NCBI GenBank assembly: GCA_026914155.1
Contig: JAPPGH010000050.1
Location: forward strand, 124,001-188,000
DNA: 64,000 nt
Source: Candidatus Palauibacter rhopaloidicola
GTDB taxonomy: Bacteria > Gemmatimonadota > Gemmatimonadetes > Palauibacterales > Palauibacteraceae
Direction: 5' to 3'
Positions 8,254 through 15,947 of the stretch are shown one piece after another; positions within the stretch are counted from its first letter, which is position 1, and each line of letters begins with the position of its first letter. A program made the position numbers and the translations under genes. A model generated the notes under the pieces. It had not been told where the DNA came from, ran no database searches, and saw nothing but the letters and a program-made list of their open reading frames with translations.

Positions 8254-9527
8254 CAGGTGCGGGGCGCCGGATGAGTCCAGTCAAGTGTATTGTCGCCCGG
8301 CGGATCGGCTTGCGCCGTCGTGTGCTCCGGGTCGCCGGGGTGCTGTGTGCCGTGGGGCTGGCTGCATGCTCCGGAGAGAGCTTCGGCCCGTTGACCGGGT
8401 TCTCGAATTGCTCGCTTCCGATCGCGAACTTCACGGACGCCGGCGCCGAGCGCTCGAGTATTCCGGCGCTCACGAATCCCGACGTCGCCACGCGGCTCAT
8501 CGCCCCCCACGTCGGTTACGTCAATCGCAGCGATATGGTGATCGGGCTCGAGTTCAACGGCCAGCCCCTTGCCATACCCTTGAAGCTCCTCTGGTACCAC
8601 GAAGTTCTGAACCTGCAGGCCGAGTCCGACCCGGCCGACCCGAGTGCAACGGGAGAACGGCTCACGATCACCTATTCGCCGCTCACGGGGTCGGTCAGCG
8701 TCTTCGATCCTGAGCCGAGCGGCACGCCCGACTTCGCGGTATCCAAGTACGTCCTCGACAACAACCTCGTGATGGATGACGGCTCCGGGACGCTCTATCC
8801 CCAGTTGACGCGCTCCGCCACGTGCGGCCCGCGGGACGGGAGCAGCCTGACGCGCGTGCCGTACGAGTTGATGCTGTACGGAGCCTGGCTCCAGATCTTC
8901 CTGGACACCTGGATCGCGACCCGCGCGACGGGGCACGACTTCCTCTACACGCTCTACCCGTACGGGAACTATCGGGACCCGGACAACGCCTCGCTCTTCT
9001 ATCCGACCTCCGCTCCGATCGATCCACGCCGACCGCCGAAGGGGCGCGTGATCGGCGTCCCGGCGGGAACCGGCGGCATCGCGTTCGCCATCGCGGACCT
9101 GAGAGAAGTCGCGGCGCGGGACCAGGAGGGTCAGGGCACGTCCGTCTGGGCCGCGAGCGCCATGGCGCGCGGCGAGCCCGTCGTCGCGTTCTGGAACTCC
9201 AGCGCTCAGAGCGCGAGGATCTACCGGGCTCGAGCCAACGGGCGGCCGCTCACGTTCGAGGTCGTCGATGGTCGCCGGCAGGATGTGCAGACGGGGAGCG
9301 TGTGGAATTTCGCGGGCGAGGCCGTGGATGGACCGTTGGAGGGCGAAACGCTCGAAGCGCATCCCGAGGCGTACCACGCCTTCTGGTTCGCCTGGGCGGC
9401 GTTCCAGCCGGACACGGAGGTATGGGCCCCGCCGATTCCCCTCACCGGCTCCGGCTACGTCGTGCCGGCGGACGACGCGACGCTGGTGCCTCAGGATCCG
9501 GATCTGACGAGACGGCGTCCCCACTGA
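8250..9527 (+). CDS. DUF3179 domain lipoprotein
   Basis: 425 residues with a lipoprotein signal (GLAACSGESF), so it is predicted to be membrane-anchored and exported. DUF3179 landmarks are visible: LLWYHEVLN, TYSPLTGS (usually YCPLTG), PPKGRVIGV and the C-terminal YHAFWFAWAAFQP. The function of DUF3179 is not established. Two starts are possible, ATG 8250 and ATG 8271; both leave the signal intact. ATG 8250 overlaps the stop of the upstream frame, which may be chance. It converges on the next minus-strand gene. Confidence 0.82.
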   Translation: MTGAGRRMSPVKCIVARRIGLRRRVLRVAGVLCAVGLAACSGESFGPLTGFSNCSLPIANFTDAGAERSSIPALTNPDVATRLIAPHVGYVNRSDMVIGLEFNGQPLAIPLKLLWYHEVLNLQAESDPADPSATGERLTITYSPLTGSVSVFDPEPSGTPDFAVSKYVLDNNLVMDDGSGTLYPQLTRSATCGPRDGSSLTRVPYELMLYGAWLQIFLDTWIATRATGHDFLYTLYPYGNYRDPDNASLFYPTSAPIDPRRPPKGRVIGVPAGTGGIAFAIADLREVAARDQEGQGTSVWAASAMARGEPVVAFWNSSAQSARIYRARANGRPLTFEVVDGRRQDVQTGSVWNFAGEAVDGPLEGETLEAHPEAYHAFWFAWAAFQPDTEVWAPPIPLTGSGYVVPADDATLVPQDPDLTRRRPH

Positions 9528-9578
9528 GTTGCGGCGCCCCCCGCGGTTCGAACGCAGCGGGACGGTCGCCACGGACTC

Positions 9579-10781
9579 CTAGGGCAACGCGGGCAGCGGA
9601 TACCTCTCGACCCAGGCGAAACCGAGTTCGTCGCTTCGGACCAGGTAGGCGGTTTCCGCTCCAAAGGCGACGAGCCGCCGGTCCTCGGGCAGTTCCACCT
9701 GCGCGACGCGCTGTCCGCCGCCGTCGAACACATCGTACAGGTGCGCTTCCCCCGCGGGTACATGACGCCGGACCCACGCCCGGCCCTCCGCATCGACCGC
9801 GACCGCCCCGGCCGGAATCACCGGCTTCGCATCGGGCCACTCGAAGTCGGAGGGGTCCGCATTGCTTGCGCCCGAAGGCGCACGGCTCATGGACATCCGC
9901 ATCCCGCTCCCGTCGTCCGTGGCCTCGACACGCAGACCGCCTCCGAGCCCCTCGAGCCACTCATCCTGATCCGCCCGCCGCACCCGCACCGGCTCATAGG
10001 AGATCTCGGGCCCCCGCGTGACCCCGCCCGCGCGATCCAGCCACTCCAGCCGGTATCCGTCCGCGCGCGCGACCGCCACCCGCCCGTCCCAGGCCACGTT
10101 CCACGCGTCCTGGTTGGAGAACGGCACGGGACGGATGTTCACGCTGCGATTGTTGGCATCCCCCGACTCGACCCGCGTCTGCGCCGCAAGCCGCACCCGT
10201 CCGACCTCGGAGATATCGCCCGTCGCCGGATCGAAGCGCGCCACGGCGGCCGAATCCGACGTGCCCGCCATCCCGTCGAGTCGCCGCTGAAAGTAGATCC
10301 CGCCTTCACGGTCGGTCCCCACCGGAATCATCATCGTCATCCCGGTATTCGGCGCCCCCTGGGCGATGGGCCACGTCTCGCCGAAGCTGAGATCCGCTTC
10401 GATGCGGGTGAGCCGCGCGTTACCGAGATCGACGAGGAGCGTCGCGCCAGCCGGGAGGGGGAAGAGGCCGTCCGGCGTCCGATACTCCTGCGGACCCTGG
10501 CCCGTGTTCGTCAGCGTGTCCGCGCGGCCCCCGGGCGTCCACGCGATGACGGCGGCGCCGAAGCCGTCCGCGATGAGTACGCGCCCGTCCTCGAGTTCGC
10601 GCACGCCCCGCATGGAGCCGAGACCGTCCGCGAAGGCCGCGGCCGCCGGCCCGAACGAAACCCGTGGCGCCTCCTGCGCCGCCGCCACGCGGACCGCCGC
10701 CGCCGACAGCCCCGCCGCAGCCAGCGCCGTCGCCACCAGCCCGACGCGGATCGCACCGGAGTTCCATGCAGCGTTCGTCAT
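9579..10781 (-). CDS. Secreted 6-bladed beta-propeller-like protein
   Basis: 400 residues with a clear signal peptide (cleavage near VAAAQEAP). The body has repeated beta-blade features of NHL/6-bladed propellers: GSMRGVRELEDGRVLIADGF, LLVDLGNARLTRIEADLSF and AVDAEGRAWVRRHVPAG. Such proteins are common as exported proteins in this kind of genome, but no substrate can be assigned. It lies downstream of the 78-residue membrane protein and the DUF5916 gene on the same strand, with gaps of 19 and 75 bases. Confidence 0.7.
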   Translation of the reverse strand: MTNAAWNSGAIRVGLVATALAAAGLSAAAVRVAAAQEAPRVSFGPAAAAFADGLGSMRGVRELEDGRVLIADGFGAAVIAWTPGGRADTLTNTGQGPQEYRTPDGLFPLPAGATLLVDLGNARLTRIEADLSFGETWPIAQGAPNTGMTMMIPVGTDREGGIYFQRRLDGMAGTSDSAAVARFDPATGDISEVGRVRLAAQTRVESGDANNRSVNIRPVPFSNQDAWNVAWDGRVAVARADGYRLEWLDRAGGVTRGPEISYEPVRVRRADQDEWLEGLGGGLRVEATDDGSGMRMSMSRAPSGASNADPSDFEWPDAKPVIPAGAVAVDAEGRAWVRRHVPAGEAHLYDVFDGGGQRVAQVELPEDRRLVAFGAETAYLVRSDELGFAWVERYPLPALP

Positions 10782-10800
10782 CGAAATCCCGCCAGTCCTC

Positions 10801-11037
10801 TTACCAGTTTTCTTCGGGCTCGTCCCACGTCTGGGCCCAGAATTCGTCCTCCTCCGTCCTCGCCAGCTCGAGATCGACCGGTTCGACGTCCTCCGCGTCC
10901 ACGCGGCCCACCGTCTCGATGCGCCGCACGATCTCGTCCGTCACACCGCTCCGGCTCGCGTGGCGCCGCCGCCGCCGCACACGCCAGCCGGCCACCGCCA
11001 CCAGCACCGCAAGCGCCACGAAGATGTAACCCGTCAC
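10801..11037 (-). CDS. Small single-pass membrane protein, unknown
   Basis: 78 residues. One N-terminal transmembrane helix (YIFVALAVLVAVAGW) is followed by an Arg-rich membrane-proximal stretch (RVRRRRRHASRS) and an acidic tail rich in Glu, Asp and Trp. The topology is probably N-out with a cytoplasmic tail, by the positive-inside rule. No family is recognised. It lies between the propeller gene and the DUF5916 gene on the same strand. Confidence 0.6.
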   Translation of the reverse strand: MTGYIFVALAVLVAVAGWRVRRRRRHASRSGVTDEIVRRIETVGRVDAEDVEPVDLELARTEEDEFWAQTWDEPEENW

Positions 11038-11112
11038 CGCTTCTCACCGCGCTAGACACTCTGGACCGCCCGCGGACCGCGGCGGGAACGGCGTCGCTCC
11101 CGCCACACCGAA

Positions 11113-13827
11113 CTAGAGTCCGAGCCAGTGCTCGAACTTCACGAGGAAGATATTGGTGGAGGGAATCCGCGCGAGGTCCGTCAGATCGTCGCCGAGGCGG
11201 AAGGAACCGTCGTTGCGGAACGCCTGCTGGTCGCGGCTCCAGACGAGAAAGACGGTCGATCCGGGCCGGTACTGCCAGCGCAGGACCAGGTTGGAGCGGA
11301 AGGACTTCACGTTGAAGTCGGGGTCCGCGAAACCGAAATCCGCCCTCCCGTCCCGGTTGGCGTCGACCTGGTAGAGCCCGAAGCCGTTCGCCTCCAACCG
11401 CCGGATCTCGTTCTCGCCGTATGTGCGGAAGCGGTCGGAGAAATCGGACGCCCGCGGATCATCGACTTCCATGAAACGGTCGTAGCTCCCCGCGCTCACG
11501 AAGGGCTGGGCGTAGAGTTGAAGCGAAAGGTCCGGGCTGAACGTGTAGTTCAGGCGCGTCGTGATCGAGACCGTCTGCTGGCTCAGGCGCGCGAACACGT
11601 AGTGCGTCCCGTCGGCGGCGTCGGGCCGCGAGACGAACTGCCACGCACGGTCGTTCCACTGCAGGCTCGGGCCGATGTTGAGCTGGAGACGGCTCGACGG
11701 CTGGAGCATGACGTTCGGCGACAGGCCGAAGCGGCGGGTCGCAGTGCGGTACTCTCCTCCGGCGTTGAAGACGGCCCCGAGCCGCACGGGCTTGCGGGAA
11801 TCCGTGAACATCCCGCCCCAGCTGCTCCACTGGCTCGGCTGGTAGAGGGTGGGGCCTCCGCGCAGCGCCGTCGTGGCGAGTCCCGCCCACTCCTGGTTGA
11901 ACCCGGCGAAGCCGCGCCAGAAGTTCTTGAACTGGAAGTTCCCGTTCACGTTGCCGCCCGTGAACTGCCGTTCGCCGCGGAAGTTCCAGCCGGACCACGT
12001 CGCGGCGTTCACTCCCCAGTTCCGGAACGGCCCCTGCGGTCGGAACTGCTCGTAGTTCACCCATACCGCGCCGACCCGGTAATCCGAGTTCTGCTGGAAT
12101 CCGAGATCGTTCGCCTCGAAGCCGGGCGACCGGTTCTCGCCGAACAGTCCGTAGCGCCAGTTTCCGCCTCCGACCTTCGAGAAACTGACCGTCGAGGTGC
12201 TGCCCGAGAGGCGCGTGCGGGTGGGGTCCAGTCCGTGCCGGGAGTCCGGGCTCTGGAAGTAGTGGACGGAGGAACGCTGAATGCGCTCGATCGCCTCCGG
12301 ACTCCCGCTCACCGTGCTCCCGATCACATGGCCGCTGAGCTCGTAGTTGCCGTTCGCGAACCGATGCCGGAAGTCGATCCCTCCCGTGTATGCCTGGTCC
12401 GCCAGGAAGGAGAGCGCCCCGCCGGCGTCCAGGCGCCGGTTCGTGGCCGTGGCGATGAGGCCGACCGCGCTCTCCCCGTCGCGGAAGTCCCGGATGATCC
12501 GTCCCACCGCGTAGTTCGTCACCGGTTCGACCACCTGCTCGCCCAGCGTCCCCCCCGGGGTGGAGAACTGCGCCATCTCGCTCGAGGTGAGCGCGTCGAG
12601 GAAGCCGATCGACCACCCGTTGGCCGTCTTTCCGGACAGCTTCGCCGCGCCGAGAATGCTCGTCGCCGCCGGCACGTCGCGGTAGTCGGCCGGGCTCGTC
12701 ACGGATCCCTGCGGCGCGCGCCCGACGCGGCGGCTGTAGAAGAGCGACTCGTTGTTCTGATCGTCGCCCGGGCCGAAGGCAAAACCGAAGATGTCCGAGC
12801 CTTCCTGGAAGAACGGCCGCTTCTCGGGGAAGAACGTCTCGAACGCCGTGAGGTTCACGACGGACGGATCCGCTTCCACCTGTCCGAAGTCGGGGTTGAC
12901 GGTGACGTCGAGCGTGAGGTTCTCCGTGATGCCGTACTTCAGATCGCCTCCCACCGTCTGGCGCAGGGCCGTAGCCGTGTAAAAGGGATCGGCGGCGGTG
13001 CCCGGCGCCCGCGTCGCCGAGGAGAGGACATAGGGCCGCACCTCCAGATTGCGGCGCGGCCGGAGACCCTGCAGGTCGCGCAGCGTGCCGAACGCGGAGA
13101 CGACCCGCGAGCCGTCCTCGGGCAGGGGCGACCACACGCTCACCTCCTCCAGTCGGGCGATCTCGCGCCGGAAATTGATGCCCCACGTGCTTCCGGCGCC
13201 GTCCTCGGAAGCTCCGGCGAACCGGAGTTGCGAGAGGGGGATCCGCAGTTCGGCGGTCCAGCCGGTCTCGTCCGTGCGCGTCGCGCTCTCCCACACCGCG
13301 TCCCAGTCGTCGTCCGCCTGCGTGTCGGAGAACAGCAGCCCGTCGCTCTGCACGCCCGCCACGCTGACGGAGAAACAGAACGCGGTACGGTGATCGAAAT
13401 AGCTGTCGAAGGCGACGTGAAAGGCGTCCGTCGTCACCTGCTCATCGCGGCGGGCGAGCCGGCGGATAATCCCGCCGGGATCGCGGTCGTACAGCCGCGC
13501 GCCGACGTAGATGGCGTCGTCCGTATAGAGGACCCGGACCTCGGTGCGCTCGCTGGCGGGCTGGCCCGGGTCGGGCCGGAACTGGACGAAGTCGCGCGCG
13601 ACCGGCGCCCCGCCCCAGGCGGGTTCATCCAGCCGCCCGTCGACCTGCGGCGGCTCCGTGGCCCGGATGGCCTGGAGCACGGGCGCCGCGGCGCCCCGGG
13701 CGGATGTCTCGCTGCCGTTGGCGGAATCCTGTGCCGCAAGCGGCGCGGCCAGGCCCATGAGCAACCCGAACGCCGCCAGCCGGCGCACCGGGACGGCGGC
13801 ATCTATCAAGAACGAGGAAAACCCCAA
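11113..13827 (-). CDS. DUF5916 outer-membrane protein with CBM9-like N-terminal domain
   Basis: 904 residues with a signal peptide (cleavage near PLAAQDSA). Residues about 50-245 form a CBM9/DOMON-like domain (PPQVDGRLDEPAWGGAP, then VRVLYTDDAIYVGARLYDRD), and the rest is a DUF5916 beta-barrel with alternating aromatic strands. FFPEKRPFFQEGSDIFGF is a family hallmark. The C-terminus ends in an aromatic-rich strand (FEHWLGL), as expected for barrel insertion. Family members are predicted outer-membrane proteins, and some sit near secreted peptidases. The substrate is unknown. It is probably the first gene of the run that continues to 9579. Confidence 0.85.
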   Translation of the reverse strand: MGFSSFLIDAAVPVRRLAAFGLLMGLAAPLAAQDSANGSETSARGAAAPVLQAIRATEPPQVDGRLDEPAWGGAPVARDFVQFRPDPGQPASERTEVRVLYTDDAIYVGARLYDRDPGGIIRRLARRDEQVTTDAFHVAFDSYFDHRTAFCFSVSVAGVQSDGLLFSDTQADDDWDAVWESATRTDETGWTAELRIPLSQLRFAGASEDGAGSTWGINFRREIARLEEVSVWSPLPEDGSRVVSAFGTLRDLQGLRPRRNLEVRPYVLSSATRAPGTAADPFYTATALRQTVGGDLKYGITENLTLDVTVNPDFGQVEADPSVVNLTAFETFFPEKRPFFQEGSDIFGFAFGPGDDQNNESLFYSRRVGRAPQGSVTSPADYRDVPAATSILGAAKLSGKTANGWSIGFLDALTSSEMAQFSTPGGTLGEQVVEPVTNYAVGRIIRDFRDGESAVGLIATATNRRLDAGGALSFLADQAYTGGIDFRHRFANGNYELSGHVIGSTVSGSPEAIERIQRSSVHYFQSPDSRHGLDPTRTRLSGSTSTVSFSKVGGGNWRYGLFGENRSPGFEANDLGFQQNSDYRVGAVWVNYEQFRPQGPFRNWGVNAATWSGWNFRGERQFTGGNVNGNFQFKNFWRGFAGFNQEWAGLATTALRGGPTLYQPSQWSSWGGMFTDSRKPVRLGAVFNAGGEYRTATRRFGLSPNVMLQPSSRLQLNIGPSLQWNDRAWQFVSRPDAADGTHYVFARLSQQTVSITTRLNYTFSPDLSLQLYAQPFVSAGSYDRFMEVDDPRASDFSDRFRTYGENEIRRLEANGFGLYQVDANRDGRADFGFADPDFNVKSFRSNLVLRWQYRPGSTVFLVWSRDQQAFRNDGSFRLGDDLTDLARIPSTNIFLVKFEHWLGL

Positions 13828-13999
13828 CGTAAACCTTCCTTAAGTCAGCCCGAACCCTGGCGGCCCACGGCGAACCCTGCTGCCACGGGCTACTCACTTT
13901 GCGAAGTAGGACGCGTCGAGCCGCCGAAAGGTTGCGGTCCGTCGCGGCCGGTCGCGTCCTTGCCGGGAACGAGGCTGGTGGGAAAAAAGTTGCAGCGGG

Positions 14000-14965
14000 T
14001 CAGCCGCCCGCGTCGGCCTCCAGGCGGGCGACCTCCGACTCGGACGCGATGTAGCCGAACCCCGCCCAGCCGGAGCCCTCGAGAATGAGGCGGTACATCT
14101 CCGCCGCCTGCGCCTCGCGGCCGTTGTAGAGGTGCCAGGTCGCGACGCCGTAGGCCACCGCCACGCCCGCCGGATCTCCGCTCTCGGGATCCCACAGCTC
14201 GTCGGCATCGAGTTCGCCCCGGTACATGAGGAGGAGCCGGTGATAGCTGGTGTTCTCGATGACATCGAGATCCGCCGTCACCGGTTCGAGGACGGCCGCC
14301 GCCTCGGCGTCACGGCCCAGGCGGCGGAGCGCCATGTACCACCAGTGCGAGATGGCCACGAGCTGGTCGGGGTTCGTCGTCACGGCCATGTAGGCCTCGT
14401 AGGACGGCAGCGCGCCCTCGAAGTCGCCCTGCAGGTAACGGGCCAGGGCGAGGTGGTAGTGGATGTTCGACTGCAGCGTGCTCGTCGGGATGCCGCGGGC
14501 GTTGGGCTGGCCGTCCGGCTCGACCTCGTCCGGCACGTCCCGCACGAGGCCGGCCGCGTGAGACAGGTCCTCGATCGCGCGGTCGAACTCGCGCACGCTG
14601 ATCCACCGGTGCCCTCGATGACGGTACATCCGCGCGTCATCCGGGTGCTTCTCGACCCCCTCCGAGAAGATCTCGATCGCGTCGCGAAATGCCCCCGTGT
14701 ACCCGACGCGCCGCCCGAGCCAGATGATCGCGTCCGCATCGTCCGGATTCGCCTCGTAGTCCACGCGCGCGACTTCGATGTCTTGCGCCTGCTCCGCCGA
14801 AGCGGGGGAGGGATACAGGGGTTCGCCGAGGAGGGAGATCGCCTCCGCCCCCTCCGGCAGTCCATCTCCGGTGGCGGACGTTTCAGCCTCGTCCGCCGCC
14901 TCCCCGCAGGCCGCGAGTCCGAGCGCGAGCACGAGGGCGCGGAATTCCATTCGATAGCGTGTCAT
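14000..14965 (-). CDS. TPR-repeat lipoprotein
   Basis: 321 residues with a lipobox signal (ALGLAACGEA). At least three TPR-like helical pairs are visible: DADAIIWLGRRVGYTGAFRD, ARMYRHRGHRWISVREFDRA and SNIHYHLALARYLQGDFEGA. TPR proteins are interaction scaffolds, and no partner is evident. It is transcribed towards the DUF5916 gene but separated from it by 172 bases in which I see no gene. The divergent neighbour is the DUF4342 gene. Confidence 0.75.
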   Translation of the reverse strand: MTRYRMEFRALVLALGLAACGEAADEAETSATGDGLPEGAEAISLLGEPLYPSPASAEQAQDIEVARVDYEANPDDADAIIWLGRRVGYTGAFRDAIEIFSEGVEKHPDDARMYRHRGHRWISVREFDRAIEDLSHAAGLVRDVPDEVEPDGQPNARGIPTSTLQSNIHYHLALARYLQGDFEGALPSYEAYMAVTTNPDQLVAISHWWYMALRRLGRDAEAAAVLEPVTADLDVIENTSYHRLLLMYRGELDADELWDPESGDPAGVAVAYGVATWHLYNGREAQAAEMYRLILEGSGWAGFGYIASESEVARLEADAGG

Positions 14966-15047
14966 CGTCTTCCTCGGGAGAGGGTTCCCGCGCGGCTCGC
15001 AAAACCCGGCCCGGACTGCGAGCGTACAGCGGACTGCCAGGATCCGG

Positions 15048-15080
15048 CATCGAGCCGGACTCCAACATCAAGCCGGACTC
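15048..15080. repeat. Two 15-bp direct repeats upstream of the DUF4342 gene
   Basis: CATCGAGCCGGACTC (15048-15062) recurs 18 bases on as CATCAAGCCGGACTC (15066-15080), with one mismatch. They lie 27-59 bases upstream of the start at 15107, in the divergent gap. They could be a regulator site or a short slippage duplication. No function is assigned. Confidence 0.45.
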
Positions 15081-15106
15081 GCGGGCGCGCCGCAAGGGAG
15101 GTGGAC

Positions 15107-15406
15107 ATGACCGAGGAACACACCGAGGAACACCGAGTGCCGGGCGAGAACCTCGTGCGGAAGATCAAGGAGATCATCCGGGAGGGGAACGTCCGCCGCA
15201 TCACGATCCGGAACGAAGACGGCAAGGAACTCATCGAAGTGCCGCTCTCCATCGGCGTCGTGGGAACGTTAATGCTTCCCGCCTGGGCGGCGATCGGCGC
15301 CATCGCCGCGCTCGTCACGAACTGCTCGATCGTCGTGGAACGCGAGGAACCCGAAGGAGAAACGAACTCCGCCCCGGTGCCCGCCGATGACGAGGATGGC
15401 CGATAG
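15107..15406 (+). CDS. DUF4342 domain protein
   Basis: 99 residues. It matches the DUF4342 pattern: a basic N-terminal helix (LVRKIKEIIREGNVRRITIR), the strand KELIEVPLSIGVVG and a hydrophobic segment (LPAWAAIGAIAALVTNCSI), then an acidic tail. Family members are small proteins of unknown function with a single hydrophobic region. Start ATG 15107 is chosen over the longer open frame because of the ribosome site AAGGGAGGTG just upstream. Confidence 0.85.
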   Translation: MTEEHTEEHRVPGENLVRKIKEIIREGNVRRITIRNEDGKELIEVPLSIGVVGTLMLPAWAAIGAIAALVTNCSIVVEREEPEGETNSAPVPADDEDGR

Positions 15407-15503
15407 AGCGGAGCATCGGTCTCGGCAACGCCGAACCGGACGGCTATCTTGAAAGAAGCCGCGTCCTCGCAGGGACGCCTGATCCGAAACTGACGGAGGT
15501 TTC

Positions 15504-15947
15504 ATGAAGAAGCGCTTGCTCAGATTGTGCGTGCCGCTGGTCGTCGCGACCCTTGTCGCGGGCTGCGGCGGCGGCGACACCACGGACCCGGAGCCGCCGC
15601 CGGCCGCGGGGCCGCCGGACCTCTCCGGCACGTATAGTCTTGTATCCCTGAACCAGGGCGGGTTTACGATCGGTCCGCCGCTCGCCACGGGAACCTTCAC
15701 GCTCTCGCAGACCTCGTCCTCCGGCGACAGCGCGTCGGGTACGATGACCTATGAAGTCGCAGTGCCCAGCCAGGGGATCATGCTTCAGGACCAGGGCACG
15801 TTCACCATCCGTACCGACGGCACCTGGCAGCAGAGCGGTACCGAAGTGCAGGCTCTGGGTACGTACACGCTGGCGGGCAACGTCCTCACCGTGATCGTAA
15901 CGGAGCCGCTCGCAGCAGCCTCGACTACGATTTGGCAGCGGCAGTAG
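15504..15947 (+). CDS. Small secreted lipoprotein, beta-rich
   Basis: 147 residues with a strong lipoprotein signal (VATLVAGCGGGD) and the ribosome site GGAGG before ATG. The mature part begins LSGTYSLVSLNQGG and alternates short strands (GTFTIRTDGTWQQSG, GTYTLAGNVLTVIV), as in lipocalin-like or META-like folds. The exact family is not recognised. Its 3' end overlaps the first codons of the TonB receptor gene by 16 bases, which suggests co-transcription if the long receptor start is used. Confidence 0.7.
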   Translation: MKKRLLRLCVPLVVATLVAGCGGGDTTDPEPPPAAGPPDLSGTYSLVSLNQGGFTIGPPLATGTFTLSQTSSSGDSASGTMTYEVAVPSQGIMLQDQGTFTIRTDGTWQQSGTEVQALGTYTLAGNVLTVIVTEPLAAASTTIWQRQ